A stretch of DNA of 64,000 nucleotides from Nematopogon swammerdamellus (GCA_946902875.1 OX336340.1:1161501-1225500), one strand, 5' to 3'; shown: positions 41,931 to 52,860, counted from the first letter of the stretch. Numbers and translations are program-made. The notes: generated by a model from the sequence alone, not told the origin.

Positions 41931-42253
41931 GTACCGTGTGGGGCCGGTACTTTAAAAGAATAGCCCCACTGCATCTCTCCCCGTGCATGTCGTAAAAGGC
42001 GACTAAGGGATATGACTCCCTTCTTATATTACTAGGTGGTAGGGTTTACCCGCCCGGGTTGGTACCACCGCACTGAATGAAAGGTCGGTCGAAACGGCTA
42101 TGTAAATGGTTTGTGTTTTCCGTCCAGTTCAGTGTAGCCGGCACGACCGAAGGGAAGCACTGACGTGGCACCAAGTTCACCCGGTGTTATGGGCTGACAT
42201 CACGGATGTTGTGGGTGATGTAGCTAACCGTGTCAGTTTCAATAAAAAAAAAA
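41931..42253 (+). mobile_element. SINE-1a nested in Helitron
   Basis: Complete, gtaccgtgtgggg to tttcaataaaaaaaaaa; flanked by tgtatgt on each side. Confidence 0.9.
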
Positions 42254-42595
42254 TGTATGTATGTATGTTTAAGGTAAAATCCGGAACCACTGAACAGATT
42301 TTCTTGCGGTTTGCCTTAATGTAAAGAGTAGTTCTTGAGGCTCACTATATATGGGATATATACCATCACGCTAAATAGCAATATCTCTGAGCAGTATCAA
42401 AGAAAGTATAGTATGAACGAAATTTAGTGGAATGGTAGTGCCTGATGTAGAGGGGAGAAAAGAACGGAGGGGTGGAGGTGGGAGGGGAGGAAGCGATGGA
42501 GGTAAGGAGGACGGAGGGAGAGATAGAGAAACTATTAGAGAAGGTATCGTTTATTATCATAATTGCGTTTAAATCACATTTGCTATTAAATCGAG

Positions 42596-43002
42596 CGGCG
42601 GGTGGCAGAGTGGTTTGGGCATTGGCTTCTCATGAGGGAGGTCCGATGTTCGAATCCGTCGGCGTGTACCAATGAGTTTTTCTGACGAAAAAATTTACGT
42701 ACATACCTATACCCGCTGCTTCACCGTTCGGAACCGGTGTAAAACTGTAGGTCTCTTCCCTTGCCCCTTTACTAGGTGGTATTATAGGCTCAAATTGTAG
42801 CTGACTGGGTTTAGTACCACTCTACTGGATGTAAGATGGCCGCATAGCAACCTCGGTTGTTTTCTGCTCTAGTCCAGTATAGCCAGCAATCCAGGGAAGT
42901 CTCCGGTATGGCACCTACCTTCTCGGAGGTGATATTGGCTAGTCAGAGCATGTGCTTTGGCCCCTCTGACTCAGTCACCCATACCGGATTACATAAAAAA
43001 AA
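42596..43002 (+). mobile_element. SINE-2 nested in Helitron
   Basis: Complete tRNA-like head (tggcagagtgg A box, tgttcgaatcc B box) to ggattacataaaaaaaa; flanked by cgag on both sides. Confidence 0.9.
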
Positions 43003-43037
43003 CGAGTCTACCGCGAGCGAAGCCTGGAGCAAAAGCC

Positions 43038-43380
43038 AGTCTGAATATAAATTTTATCAGCCTGTCGGTGTGGCTACGTATCGGCGGCGTTCGATCGTTG
43101 AATAAGCTACGTCGGACGCGTTCAGTCTTTGGATGACCGGGCGCGTAACCATTCGACCGTCGCAATCGGCCAGCCTCAACGCATCGAAACTCGTTGGCCG
43201 TGGTTCGGATTCCACATAAACCTCCCTTCGCTTACCTCACTACGAGGCAGGGTTTAATCTGTGTGGATTGGTTCTGCCGCACTGATTGGAGATCGGTCGA
43301 ATCGGGAATAATAGTTTGTGATTTTCGTCCAGTTCAGTGTGGCCGGCGCGACCAAACGTAAGCACTTTGTTGAATTTGGG
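43038..43380 (+). mobile_element. Diverged SINE-1b-like element
   Basis: tcagcctgtcggtgtggcta, aagctacgtcggacgcgttc and gtctttggatgacc (5S-like), ggttcggattccac, cgtccagttcagtgtggccg, tail ctttaatgatataaaaata. Same architecture but about 65-70% alike, so an older subfamily or a separate lineage. Confidence 0.7.
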
Positions 43381-44231
43381 CTTTAATGATATAAAAATAC
43401 TTGGCTTCTTGATCTTACAACTTTTTACGGTGGAAAGATTGGTGTGCGAGACTTGGCATATTTTTTACAATATAATATGTTTTTGATGGGATTAATAGTT
43501 CGCTCAGCATTCAGAAAGTATTCGACACAGTTCGATTCACAGTCCAACAATAGAGCCAGCGAAGTCGCAAATAGGCAACAATTCGCAAAAAACTCTGACC
43601 CGAAATAAAACGCACAAACCGCGTTACATTGTGTTGTGATATCAAGCGCTCTCATTATTAAAACTCACTCAAGTGAAAAATGACAATGGTGAGCGTGGGT
43701 CGTTATTTACCGATTCAGTTTTGCCGCCGAAGTCAATTGAATCCGTGAAACACAAATAGAGCCTTCGTTGTCCGGGACGCCGCACCGCACCCAGGCGGCG
43801 GCGCGGCGTCGAGCCTGCGTGGAGGCAGCGAGGGGCGGTTCGTGGTTATAGGGATGGAAGTAGGACCTTAGGACTCTCGTACACTAAAAGGTATTGCCTA
43901 AAGTATGACTTAGTATCTCTATCTCTTCTCTATCTCTATCTCGGGTTTATTATATTTTGTGTGTATTAGGTATCAGTATCAGGTGTAAAGAGCCTTTGTC
44001 AAACCCCAAAGTGTTTTCCTCCCGAAATATTTGCAGTTTGTATGGAAACAAAAAACAATAAAAAAAAAACTATAAAAACTGTAGGACCCTTTTTTCGCAC
44101 CTTACGGCATAGCTGAAATCGGTAAAGGCTTTTCACTGGGTGTGGACTTTAGTAGATGGCGAAGGATAATCGTAATATTAATCCTACTGTCTAAAATAAC
44201 GTTGATCTAGTAATTCAAACCCTACGTTTTT
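43381..44231. other. Unassigned, with a GC-rich block at 43770-43850
   Basis: No recognised frames (a 76-codon minus frame at 43425-43655 has no domain). (ctctat)n-like run at 43915-43945. Confidence 0.4.
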
Positions 44232-44375
44232 TTTATATATATAATCCGGTGGCTGAATCTGAGGGATCAAAGCACATGCTACGACCACCCAATATCACCT
44301 CCGAGAAGATAGGTGCCATACCGGAAACTTCCCTTTGGATTGCTGGCTATACTGGACTAGAAGAGAACACAGCCG
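44232..44375 (-). mobile_element. SINE-2 3' fragment
   Basis: atataatccggtggctgaat ... gctggctatactggactag; the rest is missing. Confidence 0.75.
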
Positions 44376-45240
44376 ACACACGTGTCGATATAATTCGAAC
44401 TATGCACCGAACAAAATCTGGTCGACATTGAATCCGATATCGGTATAATTTCCGTACAGCGTGATGTGCGACTGACCCGGGAGTCCGGGATGCCGGTAAC
44501 CCGCCTGTCGAACGAACTGCATTAAAATTGCAACAAATAATCCTTGCGTAACGGAACAGCGCTAGGCTGAGCCCGTCGATAGCGGAACTGTAGCTCCATT
44601 CCACATTTGACACGAACGCTATCACCATTTTGATAGTGGTTTGTATAGATCGCCAGTTGGCATTCAAATTCCCCGCCTACACTTTAGGTTTTACTGTTTA
44701 CCCTCCCTTTACTCACCAATCTTCGCACCAGAAGAAAAAAACTATGAGTCGAAAAAAGTTCGTTGCTGAGGCACCACGTTAAGAGCTTGGCAGCTATTAT
44801 TAACCTGAAGAAAAGTGTCGCAAAAGCGAATGTGCCACGCACGGGCTTCAAGAATCACGCCAAGTGTTCAATCGAGTGCAAACCAGAGGACTCGTCTCGG
44901 TGTAACCCTCACGTCCAGGCCTGGACACCACAGCTGCGTGGGCACCGCCGATCGAGGAGTTCAAGCGCTCACCCGACTCCGCAACACAAGCAGGTTATAA
45001 GGGATCCAGGGCCCTCTTGCCCCCACTCACACAACCAGCCAGGAACAGGTGCGTCCCTTCCGTTACCTACCAGATAGTATAAACCCGACTATTTATAACT
45101 TACCTATAACCTATAAAATATAACCTATAACCTATAAAGTATAATCTACAACATATTACGATTGCGAAGCCCGAACGCTATTCACACGGATGCGAACCAA
45201 CACTGCTGGTATGTATGAAGCGCTATACTCTCTCTTCCTT
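44376..45240. other. Unassigned; short (cctataa)n minisatellite at 45085-45150
   Basis: A 104-codon frame (44763-45077) rich in Ser/His/Pro has no recognised domain. The acctataacctataa minisatellite is the only repeat. Confidence 0.4.
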
Positions 45241-45478
45241 GGTCGTGGTATGCATGTATTCATAATAATTTAGTGATCTGTTCTTGCATAACTAATTAGT
45301 TTCTCGGTAACGGCTCTAACGATTTTGATGACATTTTTTATTTAGATCATTTTTAATTTTCCAAGTTGGTCCACTAGATATGTGTCATCCCTACGAAAGT
45401 CACAAACAACATATTTTTTTCATAATATCATGCAGTGCCGCCTGTTGTACACCGAGCGAAGCTCGGTCGCCCAGGTAC
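45241..45478 (+). repeat. Dispersed element with terminal hairpin
   Basis: Ends accgagcgaagctcggt (stem of seven pairs, loop gaa) then cgcccaggtac. A terminal hairpin followed by about 10 bases recalls Helitron or related ends, but the final CTRR is not met. Confidence 0.45.
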
Positions 45479-46370
45479 TGTATTAAAGTAATAGTATCAG
45501 TGCAGTACCGCACAGCGTGTGTTGTGAACATGTTAGTTTAATGTAAATAAATATTTTTTTGCGTGTTACTAAATAATTTGTTTCCTTTTCATTGTTTATA
45601 TTCTTTGTGAAGTATTAAATTAAAACACATAATATGTTATTTGTATCATTCGTGTGTATGACTTTCTAAACTAATCGATATTGTAGCGGAGATAATTTTT
45701 AGGTTCTTTCCTAACTTTGGTGAAATGTATATCTTTAAGGATAAGGTTAATTGACCTATAGGTTAATTTAATGATTAAATTATTAAAAGTAGTTTCATTA
45801 TTAAATTATCAATTTATCGTAGGTTAATCACAGTGCATTGCCGCCGCAACACAGACACACAGCGTTACACATAATAATTCTGCGTTGCTCATCATACAAA
45901 TTATTATTTCGCCCTACCAAACTTGGAATCGAGTCCGCGGATAGCGCAACTGCGATCGATGGGCTCAGACGATACAGACAGAACTAGTCCTTGCCTATAA
46001 CTACTTCTATATGTAACCTAGTAAATTGCACTGGAAAATATCGACTGTAGGATTGAATGCGTCTTCGTTTCATTCCTTTATCCCTTGGGATTGAAGTTAT
46101 TGGCTTGAGGTATACAGCAATGAGTGGAGTAACGTTCCGAAGTATTCACAGTTGCCTGTCTGGTCTGGACGCCTTGTATGTGGTCTGATAGATATAGTCC
46201 TCGGACTCTACCGAGTTATAACTAGGTATAACCTTTATTTATAGGTAACTAGTTGTGCCCTTCGGCCCCGCTCGTGATAAAGTCGGTTTAATGGCAAATA
46301 ATTTATTATTATTATTTTTAATTTTTTTAGAGTTAATTTTAACAATAATTTGTTAATATCAGCCCTTTAG
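45479..46370. other. No assigned feature
   Basis: AT-rich sequence including a run of attaa-type repeats near 45750-45830; no frame recognised. Confidence 0.4.
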
Positions 46371-46528
46371 TATAGCGCGGTTTTCTCAACCGTTCACTTC
46401 GAAAGAATGCGGCGCGCACCCTCCGCTCTCCCCCGCCACCGCAATTGCCCGTCAGTACGGTGGAGGCGGAGAGCGGAGGGTGCGCGCCGCATTCTTTCGA
46501 AGTGAACGGTTGAGAAAACCGCGCTATA
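46371..46528. mobile_element. MITE with perfect 60-bp terminal inverted repeats
   Basis: Arms 46371-46430 and 46469-46528 are exact inverted copies (tatagcgcggttttctcaac ... gcgcgcaccctccgctctc) around a 38-bp centre. A TA at each tip may be the target duplication. No coding capacity. Confidence 0.9.
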
Positions 46529-47089
46529 CTCATCTTCTCCGTCCCTCAGAATCCCTAAGGGATAGAGAAAACTCCACGAAATTCAATACAATTACGAATC
46601 CCTCTCACTTGGGCTAGTAGTAAAGAAGACGATTAAAAATAAATTGAATCTGTCCACCCTATGTAAGTGACGTCTGCAAAGTTTAAAACCAAATATGATA
46701 AGATCGCTTCTGTGTAGTTATTTTCCCGTTCCCGCGAGCTAAGGTCATATGAAAAATGTACTTGCTCAATAAAACAGTAACTCACTAAGGGTGAGGACCT
46801 GTGGTGAGGACGCAGCCGTAGGCAGAGCTGCCATCAGGTAAACGGTATATTACCTCGAGCAAAGTCACTAAGGGCGAGGCTGAAGGCCGAGATGTCTGAC
46901 TCCGTCGTAGTATAAGTGCCGCGTGTGTCTGGTACTTAAAAAAATAATTGCATCCCCACTGCATCTCTCATTGCATTTCATAGGACATGATGCCGAACTA
47001 AATTGCGACCGCTAGCCACCTCTCGCGTTGGCACGGTCCTCCCATCGAATCTTCGTGCCTTACTGGCTGCTTAATTTTTTATTGTGTTT
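46529..47089. other. Unassigned; two units of the 12.9-kb minisatellite
   Basis: 46780-46900 contains gcagagctgccatcagg and actaagggcgaggctgaagg, akin to the array in the Helitron at 12848. The rest is featureless. Confidence 0.5.
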
Positions 47090-47413
47090 TATGAAAACTG
47101 ACACGGTTGGCTACATCACCTACAACCATCCGTGATGTCAGCCCATAACTCCGGGTGAACTAGTTGCCATGTCAGAAATTCCCTTCATTTCATGTCGGCT
47201 ACACTGAACTTGACGAAAAAAAACTAACTATTTACATAGCCGTTTCGACATACGTTTCATTCTGTGCGGTGGTATGAACCCGGACGGGACAAACCCTACC
47301 ACCTAGTAAGGTGCCTCCAACGGTCGAGCGGTCACCCATTCAAGTACTGACCGCGCCCAGGTGTGCTTAATAACAGTCGACCGACCGCACTACTGAGCTA
47401 CCTAGGCTGAAAT
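47090..47413 (-). mobile_element. SINE-1b, with internal deletion
   Basis: Minus strand: tcagcctaggtagctcagta, cctgggcgcggtcagtactt, gaatgggtgaccgctcgacc, body and aaaacacaat tail. The ctgtaggtccc segment is deleted near 47310. Confidence 0.85.
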
Positions 47414-47469
47414 TATGTCATTATCATATTATAGTTATCTTTTCCCAATATACTTCACCAAACGTGGTG

Positions 47470-47570
47470 AACGCGGTAATACGCTGTAATTTACCAGAGA
47501 CCTTCCAGCACAACACCGGTTACTCTGCTCAACGCGATTGTCGGAATATAGCGTGTTGTGGTATGTATGT
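47470..47570 (-). mobile_element. RTE-type 3' UTR fragment
   Basis: Minus strand gacatacataccacaacacg, attccgacaatcgcg and cggtgttgtgctgg match 33750-33840. Confidence 0.75.
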
Positions 47571-47695
47571 CTCACTCAGCTATAGTGCCGAACTATGAAC
47601 TTGGAAACTTATAAGTGGAATACCAAGTAACTTGCAGCGTACTAGTTAGATCTTAGAACTTCTTGAGGTGTTAGGAATATCGAAGGTCGGCTTAT

Positions 47696-48115
47696 AATTA
47701 AAACCGGCCAAGTGCGAGTCGAACTGGCGCACCGAGGGTTCCGTATCGCCGTGTCATGGCTAGCGCCACTTACGCCATCTAGATGGCGTGTTATGCAATG
47801 CTTCATATTAGTTAAATGTCATGATTAGTTAAAATGCTTCATAATCTATTCGGTAGATGGCGCGCGCGCATACACTTTTTGGTTTCTTCTATTCATGGGG
47901 GTTCCCCCCTTTTACTTTTTCTTATTTTTATTACTTGTTGTAATATCGGCTATAATTAATAACACATATTCTGAGAAAATTTCAACGGGCTACCTATTAC
48001 GATCCAAGAGATAAATCCCTTGGACAGACGGACAGACAGACAGACAGACAACAGACAGACAGACGGCGTAGGCTTAGTAATAGGGTCCCGTACGACGGAT
48101 ACGGAACCCTAATAA
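47696..48115 (+). repeat. GTC family, complete copy
   Basis: aaaccggccaagtgcgagtc start, cgagggttccgtatcgccg, tacgccatctagatggcg, a long (cagacaga)n run at 48025-48060, closing gatacggaaccct. Confidence 0.85.
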
Positions 48116-48189
48116 AAATTATAACGTGTTCCGGTTTTGTAACACGTAGTGTGGCCCACACTGCAGATTTTCGTCGTAACTAATTTGCC

Positions 48190-48275
48190 TTTTTTGCAAA
48201 AAGCGCGAAATGTTGCGCCGAGCCACGCGTAAGGTGTCTAACGACGCCCATGGACGTTCGGTCGCATAAGTCATG
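48190..48275 (-). mobile_element. LINE 3' UTR fragment
   Basis: Matches 6590-6665: aaatgttgcgccgagccac, gtaaggtgtctaacgacgcc, acgttcggtcgcat. Confidence 0.8.
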
Positions 48276-48387
48276 AAAATTGTCTTCTTGAAAAATGTAA
48301 GGGTCCCCTTTGATGTAAAAAGTTCGGTTTTTTTATCTGAACCATCTGGCAACCCTGAGTGTGGGTATGAGGTTCACATTCAATGCG

Positions 48388-48849
48388 TTAAGACTGCGGT
48401 GCGGTACTACAGCGTGAGGCACAATTTTGCAAAATTTGCCACATTTTGGTTTCGGTTTTTTGTTCAACGAATTTCAAAAATATATATATTAAAAAATCCT
48501 GTCTAAAAGTTGACCATATTTAAAAGTTGGTGACAGATTTTTATTTTTATTTATGTCAAATAATATGTGAAAAAAAAATCACAAACGTACTACTGAATGG
48601 TCCTAAATACTCCGAAATGCTCTCTTTGTTTCGAAATTGCAGCTTTCTAAAACATGATTTTGAGTTTATACTACTTAATTGCAGATGATGTAAGATAAAA
48701 TTTTACTTCTTTTGACAGATTTGGATATTCGTGTAATCTAAATTGGTTTAACAAACTTTGAACTTTTTATAAAAAAACAAGCGAACGCTTCGCTATTCAA
48801 AATGCGCCATATCAGTGCGCATTTTGATGCTGTAGTACCGCGCTCTTAA
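48388..48849. mobile_element. MITE, 462 bp, TTAA-flanked
   Basis: Inverted ends after TTAA: gactgcggtgcggtactac-agc on the left, gctgtagtaccgcgctc on the right, then TTAA. TTAA on both sides is the piggyBac target duplication. No frame. Confidence 0.65.
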
Positions 48850-49103
48850 GGTATTGTGCTTGCGTATTGGTATCTTGCTATGCACCACGCTAGGGGTTGG
48901 CGTTGCCGGCCAAGTTTTATTTACCTAAAGAGGCGACGCGTCTCAGCGGGGCGGGCGGGCGGCTGGTGGACTTGACAAACTGAAGTGTCGTCTCATTTAT
49001 ATGGAAATGTGTTGCAGAGGAAGTATGCCGGCTCGCTATCAGTAACTGTTGTTTCATATGCCTGCAAATGTTTACTGGCAAGACTGCGGTAACTTAGTTT
49101 CTT
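48850..49103. other. No assigned feature
   Basis: Includes a gcggggcgggcgggcggc run at about 48945; nothing else recognised. Confidence 0.35.
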
Positions 49104-49255
49104 TTCAACCGACTTCCGAAAAGGAGGAGGTTTTCAATTCGTCTTTATGTATATAGCTCGGCGATAACAACAAACAATAAAAATCAGTGAATTACGTAGT
49201 AGCGGTACGGAACCCTCGGTGCGCGAGTCCGACTCGCAATTGACTGCTTTTATAG
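49104..49255. repeat. Two dispersed-repeat fragments
   Basis: 49104-49170 starts caaccgacttccgaaaagga (relative at 56363). 49186-49255 is the opening end of the GTC family in reverse (cggtacggaaccctcggtg, gactcgcaattgactg). Confidence 0.7.
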
Positions 49256-49295
49256 CTTATGAGTTGAGTAATTATGTGGTGGTAATCAATATGGT

Positions 49296-49423
49296 ACAGT
49301 TGCTTTCACGAGTCATGAGCACACTTATCATTGGTCGATTTGACGGGATGTGACGTCGACGGCGCCGACGCTTCACGCGATTGGTTCGCCAGTCAGCATC
49401 AGTCGACGCTCGCCTATCGGCAG
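49296..49423. mobile_element. MITE, left half (family of 15208-15422)
   Basis: tacagttgctttcacgagtc ... gacgctcgcctatcgg. The missing half lies at 51967-52057. The sequence atatgg flanks the outer ends of the two halves. Confidence 0.8.
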
Positions 49424-49858
49424 GCCTCAGACACTCCTTCATACCTACCGCGATAATCACCTACAGCGCGCGATATTCGGAGAATACAAAACAGTCCGGG
49501 CAGCCCCGCGCTTGCGAGCGCACGCATATAGTCGATCGCCTGGATGGAACGAACTATTCTATTCAGTAGCTATGAAGTATTCTGTGCCTATTCTTCGATA
49601 TAATAATAATGGAGCAATTGGAGCATCGTAATACTATAGTATTATCAAAACCTCGTGTCCGGTTGAGCAATAAAGTTATATGGCTTAGGGAAGCGAATCT
49701 GCGCACGGTGCTTTGTCGATAAAAAGTCACCTGGGTCGATAGAAGTTATTCACGGTTTTTTAATTATCTCCAATCATGAATTATATGTTTGTGTTGTTTT
49801 TTTAATGAATGACATAATACCATTTGAAGGGTCGCCCGCTAATGCACGTTTATGGTAT

Positions 49859-50020
49859 GCATCAATGATGTAACGCGATCTCATTGGCCGACCGAGAACG
49901 CACTCTGTGGAATGCATCAATGACGTGACGCGACCTCATTGGTCGACCAAGAACGAACGCTGTAGAGTGCATCAATGACGTGATGCGATTTAATTGGTCC
50001 GCTGGCCGTCATTACACAGT
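49859..50020 (+). repeat. Three 55-bp promoter-like repeats
   Basis: gcatcaatga starts at 49859, 49914 and 49969. Each unit has a tgacgtgacgcga-type CRE-like site and cattggtcgacc-type inverted CCAAT box, 100-250 bp upstream of the transposase-like frame; probably its promoter. Confidence 0.7.
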
Positions 50021-50106
50021 TTGACGCTCTTTTGATGTTTTAATCAGTTACAGTTCGACCTTCGTTAAAGTTACTACTCTTTATTAACGAAGTTCTGTGT
50101 AACAAA

Positions 50107-50350
50107 ATGGAGACGTTCTGCGAAACAGAAATGACGAAACTTTGGGGCGAACCTACTGTTCAGTCGCGAACGCTAATAAACAATGTGTTTTTGTTTTTCA
50201 ACTAAGTAAAAAGTGATCCGCAAAAAATATTTCAAACAGATTTCACAAGAGTGCGGGAACTTACTGCATTGGTATGTGGAATGTCTGTACGAACGGTAGA
50301 TAGGGTCAAGATCAAGAAGGAAGTATTTGAATTAGGTAACTTTCACATTA
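50107..50350 (+). pseudogene. Transposase-like helix-turn-helix exon
   Basis: ATG at 50107 starts METFCETEMTKLWGE; the frame passes VFLFFN, a single TAA stop at 50203-50205, then continues through DFTRVRELTALVCGMSVRTV to about 50338, ending at a possible splice donor (ggtaac). The pattern V-x-E-x-T-A-x-x-x-G-x-S-x-x-T-V-x-R is a helix-turn-helix often found in the first exon of insect DDE-type transposases and their relatives. No catalytic exon is found downstream, so this copy is dead. Confidence 0.55.
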
Positions 50351-51205
50351 TTTCAGTAAGGTTTAAATGAGTTGAAGTTTAATTCTATGTACATAATTAA
50401 ATGTATATATAAATATATTTTTAGCAGTCAATAATTTAATTTTTTCATAAATGGCATGTGCAATAATAATTTTATAAGTTAAGTGATTTTTTTCTTACTC
50501 TAAATAAAAAATTTCTGCTGACTTTTATAATTCAAATGGTTCATATGCATATACTCAAATTTTATTAATAACTTGACTGAACCCTATGTTCTTTGTTTTG
50601 TATTTTATTATCTTTTTAATGGGTATATATATTTTTAATTTTTTGCTTATATATAGTATGTATTTAACATAATGAAAACTTAGTAGGTAAGTTATATTTA
50701 AAAAAAACTCTGTAAGGTTTCTTACCCGGTTCTTCCTTATAGATTGCACTGCTAAACGGGACACGACAAAAAAAATTATGACGAACCATACTGAATATGC
50801 ATGTCTCAATGAAATATTGTTATTGTTGTGTGTCTTTATGGCGAAATAAATATCTGAATACGAATTTGAATCTAATGTAAAGTATCATAAATAAATATCT
50901 TATGAATCTATTCAGATAAATAAAAAAAACATATAAAAATAAAACAATAAAATGTGTTGTCGGTTTTTTTGTATGATTGAGTATGTGAAATAGGTATCTA
51001 TTATAAATAGATATATAAGTACCTTAAGCATTTATAACCTGCAGTGTAGTACCTTTAGATATTATTAATTCATCTAAATAAAAAGCCGTGAATAACTTCT
51101 ATCGACCCAGGTAACTTTTTATCGACAAAGCGCCGTGCGCAGATTCGATTCCCTAAGCCATATAACTTTATTGCCCAACCGGACACGAGGTTTTGATAAT
51201 ACTAT

Positions 51206-51791
51206 AATAATGACTAATTTAATTTAATGATTAATTTTAGGTACATATTTGTATTTTTATACTTTGTATATGTGAAATTAATGTAAATATTGTAAATGTG
51301 TTAATAAAGAATTAATAATGACTACTAATACTAATAATACTATCTCGGTAATGAACGAATGATGATAATAATAATATGATAATTTTGTGTATTTTTATAA
51401 GTTTTTGTATAATATAAAATATGTAAAATTAATATAAATACTTGGTAAAAATGTGAAAATAAAGAAATTATAATAATAATATGTCAAATCAAATAATTTA
51501 TTTATTTCATTATTTCATGTACTACGCATTTACAAAGAGAGGCTCTCCAATAGAAGAATCTGCCTCGCAGAGGCAGTTCCTGATTCATAGGCATTTTGCG
51601 CTTATCTAATATACAACATTAAATTAAAATAAGAAACTAATTAAATAAATGACTCAATAAAATTAGCATGTTATCATCAATAGACTTCCGAGAAGCCACA
51701 GAGTTTTGTAAAAAAAAAACTGCTAAGTAATTATTAACAGTAATTTATTCGTCACACAAGACGACAACCCCAACACGATACGAATCGCGCC
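51206..51791. other. No assigned feature, AT-rich
   Basis: AAT/TAATAA-rich. The sequence around 51500-51600 (tctgcctcgcagaggcagtt) may be a LINE tail but I cannot place it. Confidence 0.35.
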
Positions 51792-51965
51792 AAAAGAGAT
51801 AGAGTTATGCGATAGAAAGAGAAGCGTGATGTAGGTTATTATTCGAGTTAGGCATGCAGCGCTTTGCGAGCTGAATTGCACTTTATTGCGTCTCAGCAAG
51901 AGTAGCTATTCCTTTATGTGGCCTTGTGGAGTGTCGCTTCTGGTACTCTTTTCTATTCTGTGCTA
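51792..51965 (+). repeat. Dispersed repeat shared with 60643-60832
   Basis: aaagagatagagttatgcga, agaaagagaagcgtgatgta, gttaggcatgcagc, gtactcttttctattctgtg align with the minus-strand copy at 60.7 kb. Confidence 0.8.
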
Positions 51966-51966
51966 T

Positions 51967-52057
51967 CGGGCTCACACGCGTCGTTCGACTACAGTATTCA
52001 CTTGCGTGCAATGTTAGTCTACTGTCGATCTGTGCTCATGACTCGTGAAAGCAACTA
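51967..52057. mobile_element. MITE, right half
   Basis: cacgcgtcgttcgactacag ... gctcatgactcgtgaaagc-aacta. Completes the element begun at 49296. Confidence 0.8.
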
Positions 52058-52611
52058 TAATATGGATTATGCGGGTCAAACCGGAACCGCCCTGTATATC
52101 TTGTAAGTATTCCTCCCTACGCCTACTGCGTCATTCAACCCCCGCAAACCGGAGCGACGAGTACCAAAAGGCGCCATTTGCATATAATTTGTGGCATTTC
52201 ACTCAACCGCATCTGAGTACTGTGTTGATGCATTTGTGTGTGTCTATGAATAAATATATACAAATGTGCGGACGATACGCGGTCGCGTTACACACCGTTC
52301 GTTGCAATTGACATCATTTATTTAATGTATCATTAATTATTACCATCGTCATCGGGTTTTCACATACCACTGCATTGAAAATAGTGCCTATACTAATGGT
52401 AGAACCACAGAACGTAACATTTAATATACCTAATATTGTTCCGTATCCCGTTACACAGCGTTGCAATTGACATCATTATTATCTAATCCATTTATTTTAA
52501 CATTTCTTTTTATATAAATTTTAAATTTTTACAAAATTAAAACCTAAAATTGATATAAAACAAACGGAGTTTCCACCACCGGGCGGCGGGGCGAGCCCTG
52601 GCTACCTATGG
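52058..52611. other. No assigned feature
   Basis: An 88-codon frame (52045-52311) has no recognised domain. gcgttgcaattgacatcatt occurs twice (about 52299, with changes, and 52457). Confidence 0.35.
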
Positions 52612-52860
52612 TCAGGTCCCAAAGAGAGAAACCTCCGGACTATACGCGCAGTGTCGAGCAGGGCTGCCTTCTGGATCTAGCCCTTGATCCAACCACTCAG
52701 CGAGAGCTTCGTGAGCTTCGAGAGAGAGGTGGTCGTCGAGGCTCTTCGCTATCAGTCCATGCGCTGAAACGACTATGGGCACAACGATCGTCGAGTCGAC
52801 GGGCCAAATTTTGGTAACCTCGTGCTGCAGATCCAGATACTTCATTATTATCATTAATTA
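52612..52860 (-). pseudogene. Non-LTR retrotransposon C-terminal fragment
   Basis: Minus-strand frame with VTKIWPVDSTIVVPIVVSAH then GLIAKSLDDHL and ending VSLFGT. This resembles the extreme C-terminus (after the endonuclease) of type-1 retrotransposable element proteins in insects, where I-x-x-W-x-V-D/E and V-P-(I/L)-V-I/V-S recur. Catalytic parts are absent. Confidence 0.6.

Larger units (their letters stand above)
41892..43039 (+). mobile_element. Non-autonomous Helitron with two nested SINEs
   Basis: Starts TCTCTACTTCTTATAAAAGG after an A, ends cgcgagcgaagcctggagc-aaaagCCAG before T. Removing the two SINEs leaves about 420 bp, including a purine-rich segment (42460-42540) corresponding to the expanded tract at 32566. 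Confidence 0.8.
49637..51205. mobile_element. TIR DNA transposon remnant, 1.57 kb
   Basis: Inverted ends of about 130 bp: tagtattatcaaaacctcg, tgtccggttgagcaataaag, ggtgctttgtcgataaaaag, gtcgatagaagttattcacg, mirrored at 51083-51205. TA stands outside both tips, fitting a Tc1/mariner-IS630 type duplication. Contains an upstream triple repeat and a transposase-like first exon. Confidence 0.8.
49424..51966. mobile_element. 2.5-kb composite insertion splitting a MITE
   Basis: The MITE stops at ...gcctatcgg (49415-49423) and resumes from gctatcgggctcacacgcg (51959-51977), so ctatcgg is duplicated around the insert. The insert ends with a dispersed repeat (51792-51965) and contains the TIR element 49637-51205. 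Its own outer ends are not clearly inverted, so it may be more than one insertion. Confidence 0.65.

Noticed and set aside
42106..42324. Frames such as the 72-codon one in SINE-1 copies
   Set aside because: SINE body sequence; the same text occurs in both orientations many times.
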